Assembly: GCA_026004015.1 (NCBI GenBank)
Contig: BPIH01000003.1
Span: 1-64,000, forward strand
DNA length: 64,000 nt
DNA from: Chloroflexota bacterium
GTDB lineage: Bacteria > Chloroflexota > Limnocylindria > Limnocylindrales > CSP1-4
Reading direction: 5' to 3'
Part shown: positions 42,955 to 52,975 of the stretch, one piece after another
Layout: every line of letters starts with the position of its first letter
How positions within the stretch are numbered: the first letter of the stretch is position 1
The notes under the pieces: model-generated
The model's database searches: none
What the model was told of the DNA's origin: nothing
The model's input: only the letters and a program-made list of their open reading frames with translations
Program-made: the position numbers and the translations under genes

Positions 42955-44346
42955 GGGCGACCTCCTGGGGAGCGGGTGGGGCCGAAGCGGAGGGGGCCGA
43001 GGCGGATGGAGCGGCCGGGGGCGTCCCGCGCCGGGCGGCGAGCTCGGCCTCGAGGGCGTCGAGGCGGGCGATGATCGTCGGCACGTGCCGGAGCCAGCTC
43101 GCCTCGTCGAAGCAGGCCTCGAGCTCGGCGGCGGTCAGGGTGCCGGCGATCGGGGGCCTCGGTGGCGAGGAGCGAGCGGAGCGGGCGCCGCTCGTCGGCG
43201 GCTCGGAGGGCGGCCGCCTGGACGACGGCGTACGCCTCCTCCCGCGCCCAGCCCCGCTCGACGAGGGCGAGGAGGACCCGGCCGGCGGCGTGGAGGCCGA
43301 GGCTCCGGTCGAGGTTCTCGGCCATCCGCTCCGGGTGGACGACGAGGCCTTCGACGAGGCGGGTCATGGTGACGAGCATGTAGTCGAGGACGATGGTCGC
43401 GTCGGGGAGGACGACCCGCTCGGCCGAGCTGTGGCTGATGTCCCGCTCGTGCCAGAGGGGCTGGTTCTCGAAGCCGACCTGGGCGTAGCCGCGGAGGAGC
43501 CGGGCGAGGCCGGCCATCCGCTCGGAGCGGATCGGGTTCCGTTTGTGGGGCATCGCCGAGCTCCCCTTCTGGCCCGGGGCGAAGGGCTCGGCGAGCTCGC
43601 CGATCTCGGTGTGGGCGAGGTTCCGGATCTCGGTGGCGAAGCGCTCGAGGGACCCTCCGGTGATGGCGATGGCGGCCAGGACGGCGGCGTGGCGGTCGCG
43701 CTGGACGATCTGGGTGCTCGACCGGGTCGACGGCCAGGCCGAGGGCGCCGAGGACCTCGGCCTCGAGGTCGGGGTCCAGGTGGCTGTACGTCCCGACCGG
43801 CCCCGAGAGCTTGCCGGTCGCCGCGTCGGCGAAGGCGGCGGCGAGGCGGCGGCGGTCGCGGTCGACCTCGAAGGCCCAGCCGGCGAGCTTGACCCCGAGG
43901 GTGATGGGCTCGGCGTGGACGGAGTGGGTCCGGCCCATCATCGGCTGGCTCGCCTCGGCCCGGGCCCGGGCGACGAGGGCCTCGAGGAGGGCGTCGCAGT
44001 CGGCGAGGAGCCGGTCCCCGGCGGCCCGGAGCTGGAGGGCGAGGGCCGTGTCGAGGACGTCGGACGAGGTGAGCCCGAGGTGGAGGTAGCGCCCTTCGGG
44101 ACCGACGGATTCGGCGACCTGGCTGACGAAGGCGATGACGTCGTGGTCGGTCGTCCGCTCGATCTCGGCGATCCGGGCCGGGTTCACCCGGGCTCGGGCC
44201 TCGATGGCGGCTACCGCTTCCGGCGGGACCATCCCCCGCCGGGCCTGGGCGCGGGCGACCTCGATCTCGACCCGGAGCATCTGCTCGAAGCGGGCCTGCT
44301 CGGTCCAGATGGCGCCCATCTCGGGGAGCGTGTAGCGGGGGATCAC
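42941..44346 (-). CDS. purB: Adenylosuccinate lyase, frameshifted
   Basis: Acts twice in AMP synthesis. GTG 44346 ([14 protein letters not shown]) sits in a GTGA context. [15 protein letters not shown] and [15 protein letters not shown] hold active-site residues; [18 protein letters not shown] carries a catalytic His. Near 43719 an extra base breaks the frame after [10 protein letters not shown]; the signature [11 protein letters not shown] region resumes downstream ([20 protein letters not shown]), and a second slip near 43147 precedes the C terminus ending at 42941. Confidence 0.92.
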
Positions 44347-45888
44347 GGCTCGAGCCTCCCCGACATGGAGGGCGCGGGGTCGGGGGTGAGCGGCGTCCCG
44401 ATCGAGGGCGGTCGGCGGCGGTGCGGCGCCGTCGGCTCCCTCCGGGGACCCGGCCCCGTCGCGCGGCCTCCGGCGCTCGGCTCCGGCGGAGGCGTCGAAC
44501 TCGGCGGCGATGTCGACCCGCAGCTGACGGCCGGGCCAGACGATCCCCTCGGCGACCCGAAGGGCCGCTCGCCGGGCCCCCGCCAGGTCCGGTCCCCGGC
44601 CGACGACGGTGAGAACCCGTCCGCCGGCCGTCCGGAAGACCCCCTCAGCGTCCCGCCGCGTCCCGGCGTGGAAGACGAGGACGTCGGCGGCGGGTTCGGT
44701 CGGAAGGCCGGCGATGGGATCCCCCGTCCGGGGCGCCTCGGGGTAGCCCGGCGCGGCGAGGACGAAGCCGACGGCGGCCGTCGGGAGGGTCGGCAGCCGC
44801 CCCTCGATCGCCCCGATTCGCGGCAGGACGGCGCCGAGCTCGCCCCGGGCCGCGGCGAGGAGGAGAGGGCCGAGGGCCCCGGCGAGGCGGGGCAGGATGA
44901 CCTGGGCCTCGGGGTCGCCGAAGCGGGCGTTGCACTCGAGGAGGGCCGGACCGTCGGCGGTCAGGATGAGGCCCGCGTAGAGGGCGCCGCAGAAGGGCGT
45001 CCCACGGCGGGCGAGCTCGGCGAGGATTGGCCGATGGACGGTCTCGAGGATCCGGCTCACCGCGGCGTCGGGGAGGTCGGGGACCGGGCTGTAGGCGCCC
45101 ATGCCGCCGGTGTTCGGACCGCGGTCGCCGGCGAGGAGGCGCTTGTGGTCGCGGGCGGCGGGGAGGGCGACGGCCGTCTCGCCGTCGGTCAGGGCGATGA
45201 CGCTCGCTTCCCGACCGACGAGCCGCTCTTCCAGGACGAGGATGGGTCGCTCGGCGGTCGTCCCTCCGCTCGAGGCGGGCGCCCCTCCCGTCGGGACTGC
45301 CCCGCTCCCTTCGGCTGCCCTCCCCTCACCCTCGGCGGCGGCGTACAGCCGCTCGATGGCCGCCTCGGCCTCGGCGAGGTTGGCCGCCACCGTCACCCCC
45401 TTGCCCCCGGCCAGGCCGTCGGCCTTGACGACGACCCCGGGGCCGGCGGCGAGATCGGCCGCGTAGCGGAGGGCGGCCTCCTGCTCCCCCGGTCCGAAGG
45501 CCCGCGCCCGGGCCATCCGGACCCCGGCCGACGCGGCGACCTCGTGGCAGAAGGCCTTCGAGGTCTCGATCCGGGCCGCCGCGGCCGTCGGTCCGAAGAC
45601 CGGGATGCCGGCCTCCCGCAGGGCATCGGCGACGCCGGCGGCGAGGGGCGCTTCGGGACCGACGACGACGAGCTCGGCCGACGCCTGACGAGCGAGGGCG
45701 ACGACGGCCTCCGGATCGAGGGGGTCGACCGGGGCTCGGCGGACCCGCGGCTCGGCGGCCGCCCCGTCGGATCCCGGAGCGACGACGACCTCGTTCACGC
45801 CGGGCTCGGCGGCGAGCCGCCAGGCGAGGGCGTGCTCCCGGCCGCCGGCACCGAGGATGAGGATCCGGGTCGGCTGGACGAGGGGCAT
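44343..45888 (-). CDS. purD: Phosphoribosylamine-glycine ligase
   Basis: ATP-grasp enzyme making GAR. ATG 45888 has GGAGGAGG 4 nt upstream; MPLVQPTRILILGAGGREHALAW is the family opening. ATP-grasp motifs: VVVKADGLAGGKGV, DHKRLLAGDRGPNTGGMGAYSP and ALLECNARFGDPEAQVILPRL. A Gly/Ser/Pro insert of about 25 residues (near 215-240) interrupts the A-loop region. The conserved part ends near residue 450; the frame then runs through a 55-residue low-complexity stretch into purB. A TGA at 44343 overlapping the purB GTG is the likely true stop after one indel. Confidence 0.93.
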
Positions 45889-45908
45889 GCGTCCTCCTCC
45901 ACTCGGCC

Positions 45909-47219
45909 CTACGACGGCACCGGCGGCCGGTGGCGCATCGGGCGCCAGGCCCGCTCGATGGTCTGGGTCCGCTCGGGGCCGACCGAGACGAGGACGATCG
46001 GCACGCCCGCCTGCTCTTCCAGGGCGGTGACGTAGCGGCGGGCGTTCTCGGGCAGGTCGGCCAGGGAGCGGACGTCGTGGATCTCCTCGGCCCAGCCGGG
46101 GAAGGTCTCGTAGATCGGCCGGGCCCGGGCGAGGAGCTCGGCCGAGGAGGGCCAGGCTTCGACCCGTCGCCCGTCGATCTCGTAGGCGACGCAGAGGCGA
46201 ATCTCCTCGAGCCCGGAAAGGATGTCGAGCTTGTTCAGCATGATGCTCGTGACGCTGTTCACGGCCACCGCGTAGCGGAGGGAGACGGCGTCGAACCAGC
46301 CGACCCGCCGCCGCCGCCCGGTCGTCGTCCCGTACTCGTGGCCGCGCTCGGCGATCCGTTCCCCGAGACCGTCCTCGAGCTCCGTCGGGAAGGGCCCGGA
46401 ACCGACCCGGGTCGCGTAGGCCTTCATGACCCCGATGACCTCGTCGACCTGGAGGGGGCCGATGCCGCCGCCGGTGCAGGCCCCGCCGGCGACCGGGCTC
46501 GAGGAGGTGACGAAGGGGTAGCTCCCGTGGTCGAGGTCGAGGAGGGTGCCCTGGGCGCCTTCGAGGAGGACGTGGTCGCCCCGTCGGAGGGCGTCCTGGA
46601 CGAGCCAGGTCGCGTCGACGAGGTGGTCGCGGAGCCGGTCGCCCCAGGCCCGGGCCTGCTCGACGAGGGAGTCGGCCTCGCAGGGCGGCAGGCCGTAGAC
46701 GGTGGTCAGGAGGACGTTCTTCTCGGGCAGGATCCGCTCGAGCTTGCGGCGGACGACGTCGGGGTCGAGGAGGTCCTCCATCCGGAGTCCGATCCGGGCC
46801 GCCCGATCGGCGTAGGCGGGGCCGATCCCCCGTCCCGTCGTGCCGACCTTCGCCGGCCCGAGGCGGGCTTCGGAGGCCCGATCGAGGGCGACGTGGTAGG
46901 GCATGATGACGTGGGCCGCCCGGCTGACCCGGACCTTGTCGACGTTCACCCCCCGGGCCGCGAGCTCGTCGAGCTCGGCGATGAGGGTCGCCGGGTTGAC
47001 GACGACGCCGGGCCCGATGACGGACGTGATGTGGGGGTAGAGGACGCCCGAGGGGACGAGGTGGAGCTTGAAGACCTCGCCGCCGAGGACGACGGTGTGG
47101 CCGGCGTTGTCGCCGCCCTGGTAGCGGACGACCATGGCGACCTGCTCGGCGAGGAAGTCGGTCGTCTTGCCCTTGCCTTCGTCGCCCCACTGGAGGCCGA
47201 CGATTACGGTCGCCGGCAT
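45909..47219 (-). CDS. purA: Adenylosuccinate synthetase
   Basis: Commits IMP to AMP using GTP and aspartate. Intact at 436 residues from ATG 47219 (GGAG 7 nt upstream). VIVGLQWGDEGKGKTTDFLAE holds the P-loop and catalytic Asp; YQGGDNAGHTVV the catalytic His; GTTGRGIGPAYADR, LLEGAQGTLLDLDHGSYPFVTSS and the C-terminal NKLDILSG are all standard. It heads the purine operon and is the only pur gene apart from purD without an obvious internal slip. Confidence 0.97.
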   Translation of the reverse strand: MPATVIVGLQWGDEGKGKTTDFLAEQVAMVVRYQGGDNAGHTVVLGGEVFKLHLVPSGVLYPHITSVIGPGVVVNPATLIAELDELAARGVNVDKVRVSRAAHVIMPYHVALDRASEARLGPAKVGTTGRGIGPAYADRAARIGLRMEDLLDPDVVRRKLERILPEKNVLLTTVYGLPPCEADSLVEQARAWGDRLRDHLVDATWLVQDALRRGDHVLLEGAQGTLLDLDHGSYPFVTSSSPVAGGACTGGGIGPLQVDEVIGVMKAYATRVGSGPFPTELEDGLGERIAERGHEYGTTTGRRRRVGWFDAVSLRYAVAVNSVTSIMLNKLDILSGLEEIRLCVAYEIDGRRVEAWPSSAELLARARPIYETFPGWAEEIHDVRSLADLPENARRYVTALEEQAGVPIVLVSVGPERTQTIERAWRPMRHRPPVPS

Positions 47220-47375
47220 CGTGGTGCTCCGCGGTGCCCGGCCTCGGGCCTCCCGGCACCAGCCGCTTCGGCGCTGGCAGCTGGCCGTCCGTCCCGGGTG
47301 GCTGATGCACGACCGGATCGGCCGGCCGCTGCGCCTCGGCCGGCCGCGCTCTGGGCGACTTCAGCGGGTGAAATG

Positions 47376-47402
47376 AAAAGACCCGGGGCTCGGACGCCCG
47401 GG
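47376..47402 (-). terminator. Hairpin with T-rich tail upstream of purA
   Basis: Arms CCCGGG (47402-47397 and 47387-47382) around a 9-nt GC-rich loop, then TCTTTT on the minus strand. It is the best intrinsic-terminator shape in the window. Confidence 0.7.
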
Positions 47403-47570
47403 ACCTGGTTACACGACCCCCTTGGTCGGCCCGTCGGCCGGCTTCGGTCGTCGAAGGTGCTCGTCCGTCTCACGGGGCGAACGTCGCGCCTTCCTCGAGC
47501 AACGCTTCCTCCTGCTTCCTCTACGGGGTTGTCCGCGGCTGTCGAGGACGTGCCGAGTATACCAAGGGGG
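47376..47570 (-). ncRNA. Candidate structured RNA with intrinsic terminator
   Basis: On the minus strand, CCCCCTTGGT (47570-47561) pairs perfectly with ACCAAGGGGG (47426-47417), closing a domain of about 150 nt that contains further short hairpins (CTTCG/CGAAG, GGCC/GGCC). It is followed by a hairpin with CCCGGG arms (47402-47382) and the T-rich tail TCTTTTCATTTC. An extended -10, TGGTATACT, overlaps the 5' arm. It lies 157 bp before purA. It may be an independent small RNA or a purA leader with an attenuator; I could not match it to SRP, 6S, tmRNA or RNase P RNA. Confidence 0.4.
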
Positions 47571-47668
47571 ACGGCGCCGGACGGCGGCGACACCCTTCGA
47601 CCATCGATGTCCTCGGAAGAGGTCCTCCCTGCCCTCCGCTCGGCGGCGCCGCTTGTCCCTCACCCGTC

Positions 47669-48050
47669 GGATGACGCCGTGGCCGGACAAGACGGCCGAT
47701 CCCGGACCTCGGGCCCCGCGGATGACACGCTGGGCGAACAAGACCCGTCCGTGCCCATCGCCGTCGTTCGTCTCATTCGCCCTGGCTGTCACCGGGCACG
47801 GCATGCCGCCCGACGGACCCCGTTCTGTTCAGTGTGGGCGACACTGCCGGCCGCCCACCACCCCCCGCCAGCTCGTTCTGTTCGCTCTGGCTGTCACCGA
47901 TGGCAGCCGCCGCGACGAAGACCGCGCGTTGTTCACTCTGGCTGTCACCGTTGACCGATAGCTCGTCTTCCGGCACGTCCTGTTCCCCGGCCGCCACCGA
48001 TCGAAACAGCCGCCGGACGATCGCGTTCTCTGCGCCCTGGCCATTTCTGC
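47669..48050. repeat. Element array A2 (TGTTCGCTCTGGCTGTCACC type)
   Basis: Six readable copies plus two weak ones. Matches to the 20-bp consensus: 47879-47898 exact, 47930-47949 19 of 20, 47774-47793 17, 47721-47740 15 (forward strand), 47826-47845 13 and 47670-47689 12 (forward). Weak copies lie near 47981 and 48030. Centre spacings are about 51, 53, 52, 53, 51, 51 and 48 bp. The two left copies read forward and the rest reverse, so orientation flips once. DNA between copies is dissimilar. Confidence 0.7.
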
Positions 48051-48361
48051 CGAACGGCACCCGCCCGATCCGCCGCACCCGAACGGGCGATCGGTTCCGG
48101 TCGGCGACCTTGCTTCCTGGCCGCGCTGTGCCGAGCCAGAGTCCTCGTGCCGAACCGCCCGGCGGCAAAGCGAACGATAAGCGGCACCTGCTAGCGTCCT
48201 TCCTGCCCGCCGAAAGGACCGCCGGCCTCGCCGATCCGCCGCCCGCCGTGGCCGCACCGCCGGGGCCGGCCGCTCTTCTCGTCGCCCGCCGAGCCATTCA
48301 ACCCGCCGAAGGACGAAGAGCCGGACGGCCGACCCGTCCGGGTAGCAGAGGAGAACGGCCC

Positions 48362-48847
48362 GTGAACAAGGTCCTCCTGACCGGGCGTCTGACCCGGGAC
48401 CCGGAGCTCCGGGTGCTCGCCTCGGGCAAGAGCGTGACGACCTTCAACGTCGCCACGAACGAGTACGCCGGCAACGGCAAGGAGCGCGCCGAATACCACA
48501 CCATCGTCACCTGGGACCGCCTGGCCGAGATCTGCGGCCGCTACCTCGGCAAGGGCCAGCAGGTCGCCATCGAGGGCCGCATCCAGACCCGGACCTGGGA
48601 CGACGATCAGGGTCGCCGACACTGGAAGACGGAGATCGTCGCCAGCCAGGTCGAGATGCTCTCCGGCCGCCGCAAGAAGGACTACGCCGCCGAGGCGGCT
48701 GCCCAGGCCCTCGAAGCCCAGGCCGCCGAGTTCGGTCTCATCGACTCGAGCGGGGACTCGTCCTCCGACGATGGGGAGTCGTCGGAGGCGGCGAGCAGCG
48801 CCGAGACCGACGAGGACGAGCGCCTCGCCGCGGAGGTCGTCGCCTGA
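48362..48847 (+). CDS. ssb: Single-stranded DNA-binding protein
   Basis: 161 residues from GTG 48362, with AGGAG 8 nt upstream. The OB fold is complete: VNKVLLTGRLTRDPELRVL, SVTTFNVATNEY, EYHTIVTWDRLAEICGRYLGKGQQVAIEGRIQTRTWDD and HWKTEIVASQVEML. The tail is acidic (SSDDGESSEAASSAETDEDER) but ends AAEVVA without the DDDIPF-type hexapeptide that recruits partner proteins in many bacteria. It is monocistronic and ends in a strong hairpin. Confidence 0.96.
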   Translation: MNKVLLTGRLTRDPELRVLASGKSVTTFNVATNEYAGNGKERAEYHTIVTWDRLAEICGRYLGKGQQVAIEGRIQTRTWDDDQGRRHWKTEIVASQVEMLSGRRKKDYAAEAAAQALEAQAAEFGLIDSSGDSSSDDGESSEAASSAETDEDERLAAEVVA

Positions 48848-48888
48848 GTGCCTCCGCCACGAACGCGCACCTCACCCCCTCCTGCCCA

Positions 48889-48943
48889 CGGCCCGGCGGG
48901 TGCCTCGGTCCCGCCGGGCCGTTCCTCGACCCCTCGAGAGGGG
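48889..48943. terminator. Bidirectional terminator between ssb and rsmI
   Basis: A perfect 12-bp stem (CGGCCCGGCGGG/CCCGCCGGGCCG, 48889-48921, 9-nt loop) followed by a second small hairpin (CCCCTC-GA-GAGGGG, 48930-48943). The genes on both sides converge here. Confidence 0.75.
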
Positions 48944-48959
48944 GCCGTCCGGCGTCAGC

Positions 48960-49910
48960 TCAGCGGTCCGGACGGTACAGGTCGCGCCGCCGCAGTCCGG
49001 TCCGGCGGGCGACCTCGCGGGCGGCAGCGGAGCGCGGCCGGCCCTCGGCGACGAGGCGCTCGACCGCCGCCCGGGCCTCGGCCAGCGTCTCGGCCGCCTC
49101 CTCCAAGGAGCCGCTGTCCCCTCCTCCGCGGGCCTCGCCGGATCCGGGTTGCTCAGACGCCCACCCTGACCGCCGGGCGCCGACGACGATGACGAACTCG
49201 CCCCGCGCAGGGATGTCGCCCCGCGCCGCCCGCTCGGCGAGTGCACCGAGGGAGCCGTGCTCGATCGCCTCGTGGATCTTCGTCAGCTCCCGACAGACGG
49301 CCGCCGGACGGTCGGGGCCGCAGGCCGCGGCGAGATCGGCCAGGGTGGCCGCCACCCGGTTCGGCGCCTCGAAGAGGACGGTGCCGCGCTCGTCGGCCGC
49401 CAGGCGGGCGAGGCGCTCCTGGCGCTCCCGGCCCCGCCGGGCCAGGAACCCCTCGAAGACCCAGCGCGGCCCGGCGATCCCCGTCGCCGAGACCGCGGCA
49501 AGGACCGCCGAGGGCCCAGGGATGGGAACGACGACACCTCCTGCCGCCGACCAGGCGGCGACGAGCTCCTCGCCGGGATCGGAGATGCCCGGCGTCCCGG
49601 CGTCGGTGACGAGGGCGAGGTCGGCGCCGGCCTCGAGGTGGGCGAAGAGCTCCGGCAGGCGGCGGCTCGCGTTCCGGGCGTGGAAGCTGACGAGCCGAGC
49701 CCGGATCCCGTGCCGGTCGAGGAGCCGCCGGGTGAGGCGGGTGTCCTCGGCCGCCACGAGGGGCACCGAGCGGAGGACCTCGAGGGCCCGGAGCGTCACG
49801 TCGTCGAGGTTCCCGATCGGGGTCGCGACGACGAAGAGCCGCCCCCGTCCGCCGCCTCCGCCGGGGGCGCCCGCCTCCCGGTCGGCCGTGCCCCGCCCGG
49901 CGGAACTCAC
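48960..49910 (-). CDS. rsmI: 16S rRNA C1402 2'-O-methyltransferase
   Basis: SAM-dependent (tetrapyrrole methylase fold) ribosomal RNA methyltransferase; 316 residues. RLFVVATPIGNLDDVTLRALEVL is the signature opening, followed by AAEDTRLTRRLL, SFHARNASRRLPEL, LVTDAGTPGISDPGEELV, VPIPGPSAVLAAVSATG, and FVIVVGA near the C-terminal domain. A Gly-rich loop (SEQPGSGEARGGGDSGSL) links to a C-terminal helical tail with RSAAAREVARRTGLRRRDLY, which resembles a small HTH. It points towards ssb. Confidence 0.96.
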   Translation of the reverse strand: MSSAGRGTADREAGAPGGGGGRGRLFVVATPIGNLDDVTLRALEVLRSVPLVAAEDTRLTRRLLDRHGIRARLVSFHARNASRRLPELFAHLEAGADLALVTDAGTPGISDPGEELVAAWSAAGGVVVPIPGPSAVLAAVSATGIAGPRWVFEGFLARRGRERQERLARLAADERGTVLFEAPNRVAATLADLAAACGPDRPAAVCRELTKIHEAIEHGSLGALAERAARGDIPARGEFVIVVGARRSGWASEQPGSGEARGGGDSGSLEEAAETLAEARAAVERLVAEGRPRSAAAREVARRTGLRRRDLYRPDR

Positions 49911-49940
49911 GGCCGCGGCGCGCTCATCTGCCGCCCGCCC

Positions 49941-50873
49941 TCACATCCGGGCCGAACCCGGCCGCCGGCGGGGGTAGAGGTAGTCGACGCCGGCCGTTCG
50001 CGGCCCGAGCTTGGCGATCGGCGGGACCTGCCGCTTGAACTCCGAGGCGGCGACCATCCGCTCCACCCGCTCGACCATCGAGCGCTCGAAGCCCATCGCC
50101 ACGAGCTCGTCGCGGCTTCGCCGGCGGTCGATCATCCAGTAGAGGAGCCGGTCGATGACCGGGTACGAGAAGCCGGCCTCCCCCTCGTCGGTCTGGCCCG
50201 GCCAGAGGTCGGCCGACGGCGCCTTCCGGATGATCTGCTCCGGGACTCCGACCGCCGCCGCGAGCTGGCGGACCTGGCTCTTGTAGAGGTCGCCGATCGG
50301 GTTGAAGGCGCAGGCGTTGTCGCCGAAGATCGTCGTGTAGCCGATGAGGGTCTCGGTCTTGTTGCCGGTCCCGACGACGAGCCCGCCAAACGTAACCGAG
50401 TGGTCGTAGAGGACCGCCATTCGGGTCCGGGCCGCATAGTTCCCCCGCCGGAGCGGGCTCGCCTCCAGGCCCGCCGGACCCAGCGCGCCGATGACCGCCG
50501 GCCGGTCGCCCTCCGCCGGGCGCCCGAAGTAGCCGTCGACCATCGGCGTGATGTCGACGAGGGTCGACCGGCAACCGAGGCGGCGGACGACCTCCTCGGC
50601 GTCGGCCCGCGAGGCCGGCGACGAGGTCCGATACGGCATGAGGACGCAGAGGAGCCGCTCCGGTCCGATCGCCTCGGCCGTCAGGTAGGCGACGAGACTC
50701 GAGTCGATCCCGCCCGAGAGCCCGAGGACCGCCCGCTCGAAGCCCGCCTGGCGGAGCTGGCCGCGGATGAACTCGGCGATGACCCGCCGGGCGATGTCGG
50801 TGTCGATGGCGAGCTCCTCGGGCAGCTCGAAGAGGGGCTCCTCGGCCCGAACCGGCGCGACGCCCTCGCTCAT
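49941..50873 (-). CDS. nadE: NAD synthetase, synthetase domain only
   Basis: Converts deamido-NAD to NAD. 310 residues from ATG 50873, which overlaps the preceding nitrilase stop as ATGA. P-loop of the N-type ATP pyrophosphatase is VLGLSGGIDSSLVAYL; further motifs LMPYRTSS, LVVGTGNKTETLIGYTTIFGDNACAFNPIGDLYKSQVR and KAPSADLWPGQTDE are complete. The protein lacks the glutaminase domain of long NadE, but a separate nitrilase gene sits directly upstream, so the pair probably works as a split glutamine-dependent enzyme. Confidence 0.95.
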   Translation of the reverse strand: MSEGVAPVRAEEPLFELPEELAIDTDIARRVIAEFIRGQLRQAGFERAVLGLSGGIDSSLVAYLTAEAIGPERLLCVLMPYRTSSPASRADAEEVVRRLGCRSTLVDITPMVDGYFGRPAEGDRPAVIGALGPAGLEASPLRRGNYAARTRMAVLYDHSVTFGGLVVGTGNKTETLIGYTTIFGDNACAFNPIGDLYKSQVRQLAAAVGVPEQIIRKAPSADLWPGQTDEGEAGFSYPVIDRLLYWMIDRRRSRDELVAMGFERSMVERVERMVAASEFKRQVPPIAKLGPRTAGVDYLYPRRRPGSARM

Positions 50874-51850
50874 CGGCCTCTGCCTTCGACCCGGGCGGCC
50901 GCCCGGACCCCACCGAAGGGGCCGAGACCGGCGTGGAGGTCGACCCCCTCCGGGCCGACCTCGCCCGTCGCGTCGACGGCGAGCCCTGCCCGCTCGGCGA
51001 TGATCCGCTCGAGCTCCCGAACGACGAGCTCCGGCCGCTCGTCTCGGAGGAGGGGCAGGGCGATCCGCTCCCGGCGGACGTCGGCCAGATCGATCTCGAC
51101 GCCGTAGAGCCCCTCGTCGTAGAAGGGGGCGCTGAAGACCGGGGTCCCCGAGGGCGCGATGACCTCCGACCCGCCCCAGAAGGAGATCGACTCGTCGACC
51201 CCGACCCGATTGCAGTAGACGACGAAGGACGTCGTCAGCTGGGCGTAGGTCCGCATGAGCGTCCGCCACGAGGCCGCCGTCCCGAGCCCGACCTCGTGGC
51301 TCGCCGCCAGGTCCCGGCCCGGGGACGAGGAGACGTTGATGAGGAGCTGGGCTCCGTCGAGGGCGAGGAGGGCCGGCACGGCAAGGTGCCAGAAGTCCTC
51401 GCAGATGGCGAGCCCGACGCCGACCCCCAGCCCCGACGGGACGGCCCGGATCGCGTCGCCGGCGGCGAAGAAGCGGCGCTCGTCGAAGAGACCGTACGTC
51501 GGCAGGTAGCACTTCCGGTGGACGTGGACGATCCGGCCGTCCTCGACGAGGGCGGCGGCGATGAAGATCCGGTGGTCGGCCGACTCCTCGACGAAGGAGA
51601 CGACTGCCGAGAGGTCCCCCGTCGCGGCGACGAGACGGCCGAGCCTCGGGTCGTCGAGGCGGAGGGCGACCTCGGCGGCGAGGTCCTGGAGGAGGTAGCC
51701 GGTCAACCCGAGCTCGGGAAAGACGACGAGCCCGGCGCCCTGGGCCCGGGCGGCCTCGAGGAGCTCGAGGTGGCGGTCGAGGTTCGCCTCGAGCTGGCCG
51801 AGTCGGGGCGCGATCTGGGCGAGGGCGATCCGGAGGGTCGTCGGCGTCAC
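50870..51850 (-). CDS. Nitrilase-family glutaminase, likely NadE partner
   Basis: Carbon-nitrogen hydrolase of 326 residues. The Glu-Lys-Cys triad is readable: Glu in VVFPELGLTGY, Lys in VHRKCYLPTYGLFDERR, Cys in GLAICEDFWH. LPTYGLFDE and SSSPG(R) are as in the glutaminase domain of long NAD synthetases. It ends 4 bp inside nadE. Stand-alone, same-strand, overlapping placement makes ammonia delivery to NadE the best reading. Confidence 0.9.
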   Translation of the reverse strand: MTPTTLRIALAQIAPRLGQLEANLDRHLELLEAARAQGAGLVVFPELGLTGYLLQDLAAEVALRLDDPRLGRLVAATGDLSAVVSFVEESADHRIFIAAALVEDGRIVHVHRKCYLPTYGLFDERRFFAAGDAIRAVPSGLGVGVGLAICEDFWHLAVPALLALDGAQLLINVSSSPGRDLAASHEVGLGTAASWRTLMRTYAQLTTSFVVYCNRVGVDESISFWGGSEVIAPSGTPVFSAPFYDEGLYGVEIDLADVRRERIALPLLRDERPELVVRELERIIAERAGLAVDATGEVGPEGVDLHAGLGPFGGVRAAARVEGRGR

Positions 51851-51859
51851 GGCCCGAGT

Positions 51860-52973
<1,114 letters not shown>

Positions 52974-52975
<2 letters not shown>

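Larger units (their letters stand above)
47220..48361. other. 1.1-kb divergent region between purA and ssb
   Basis: No protein gene supported. It holds a hairpin with T run and a possible structured RNA (47376-47570), array A2 (47669-48050), and about 300 bp before ssb in which no clear promoter was found. Control of both purA and ssb must lie here. Confidence 0.6.

Noticed and set aside
33595-43730. Programmed ribosomal frameshifting or active gene decay in the purine operon
   Set aside because: Too many sites, both insertions and deletions, no common slippery sequence, and every active-site motif is intact.
47376-47570. SRP RNA, suggested by ggaagcaggaggaagc
   Set aside because: The conserved apical loop and symmetric internal loop of SRP RNA are not present in the right order.
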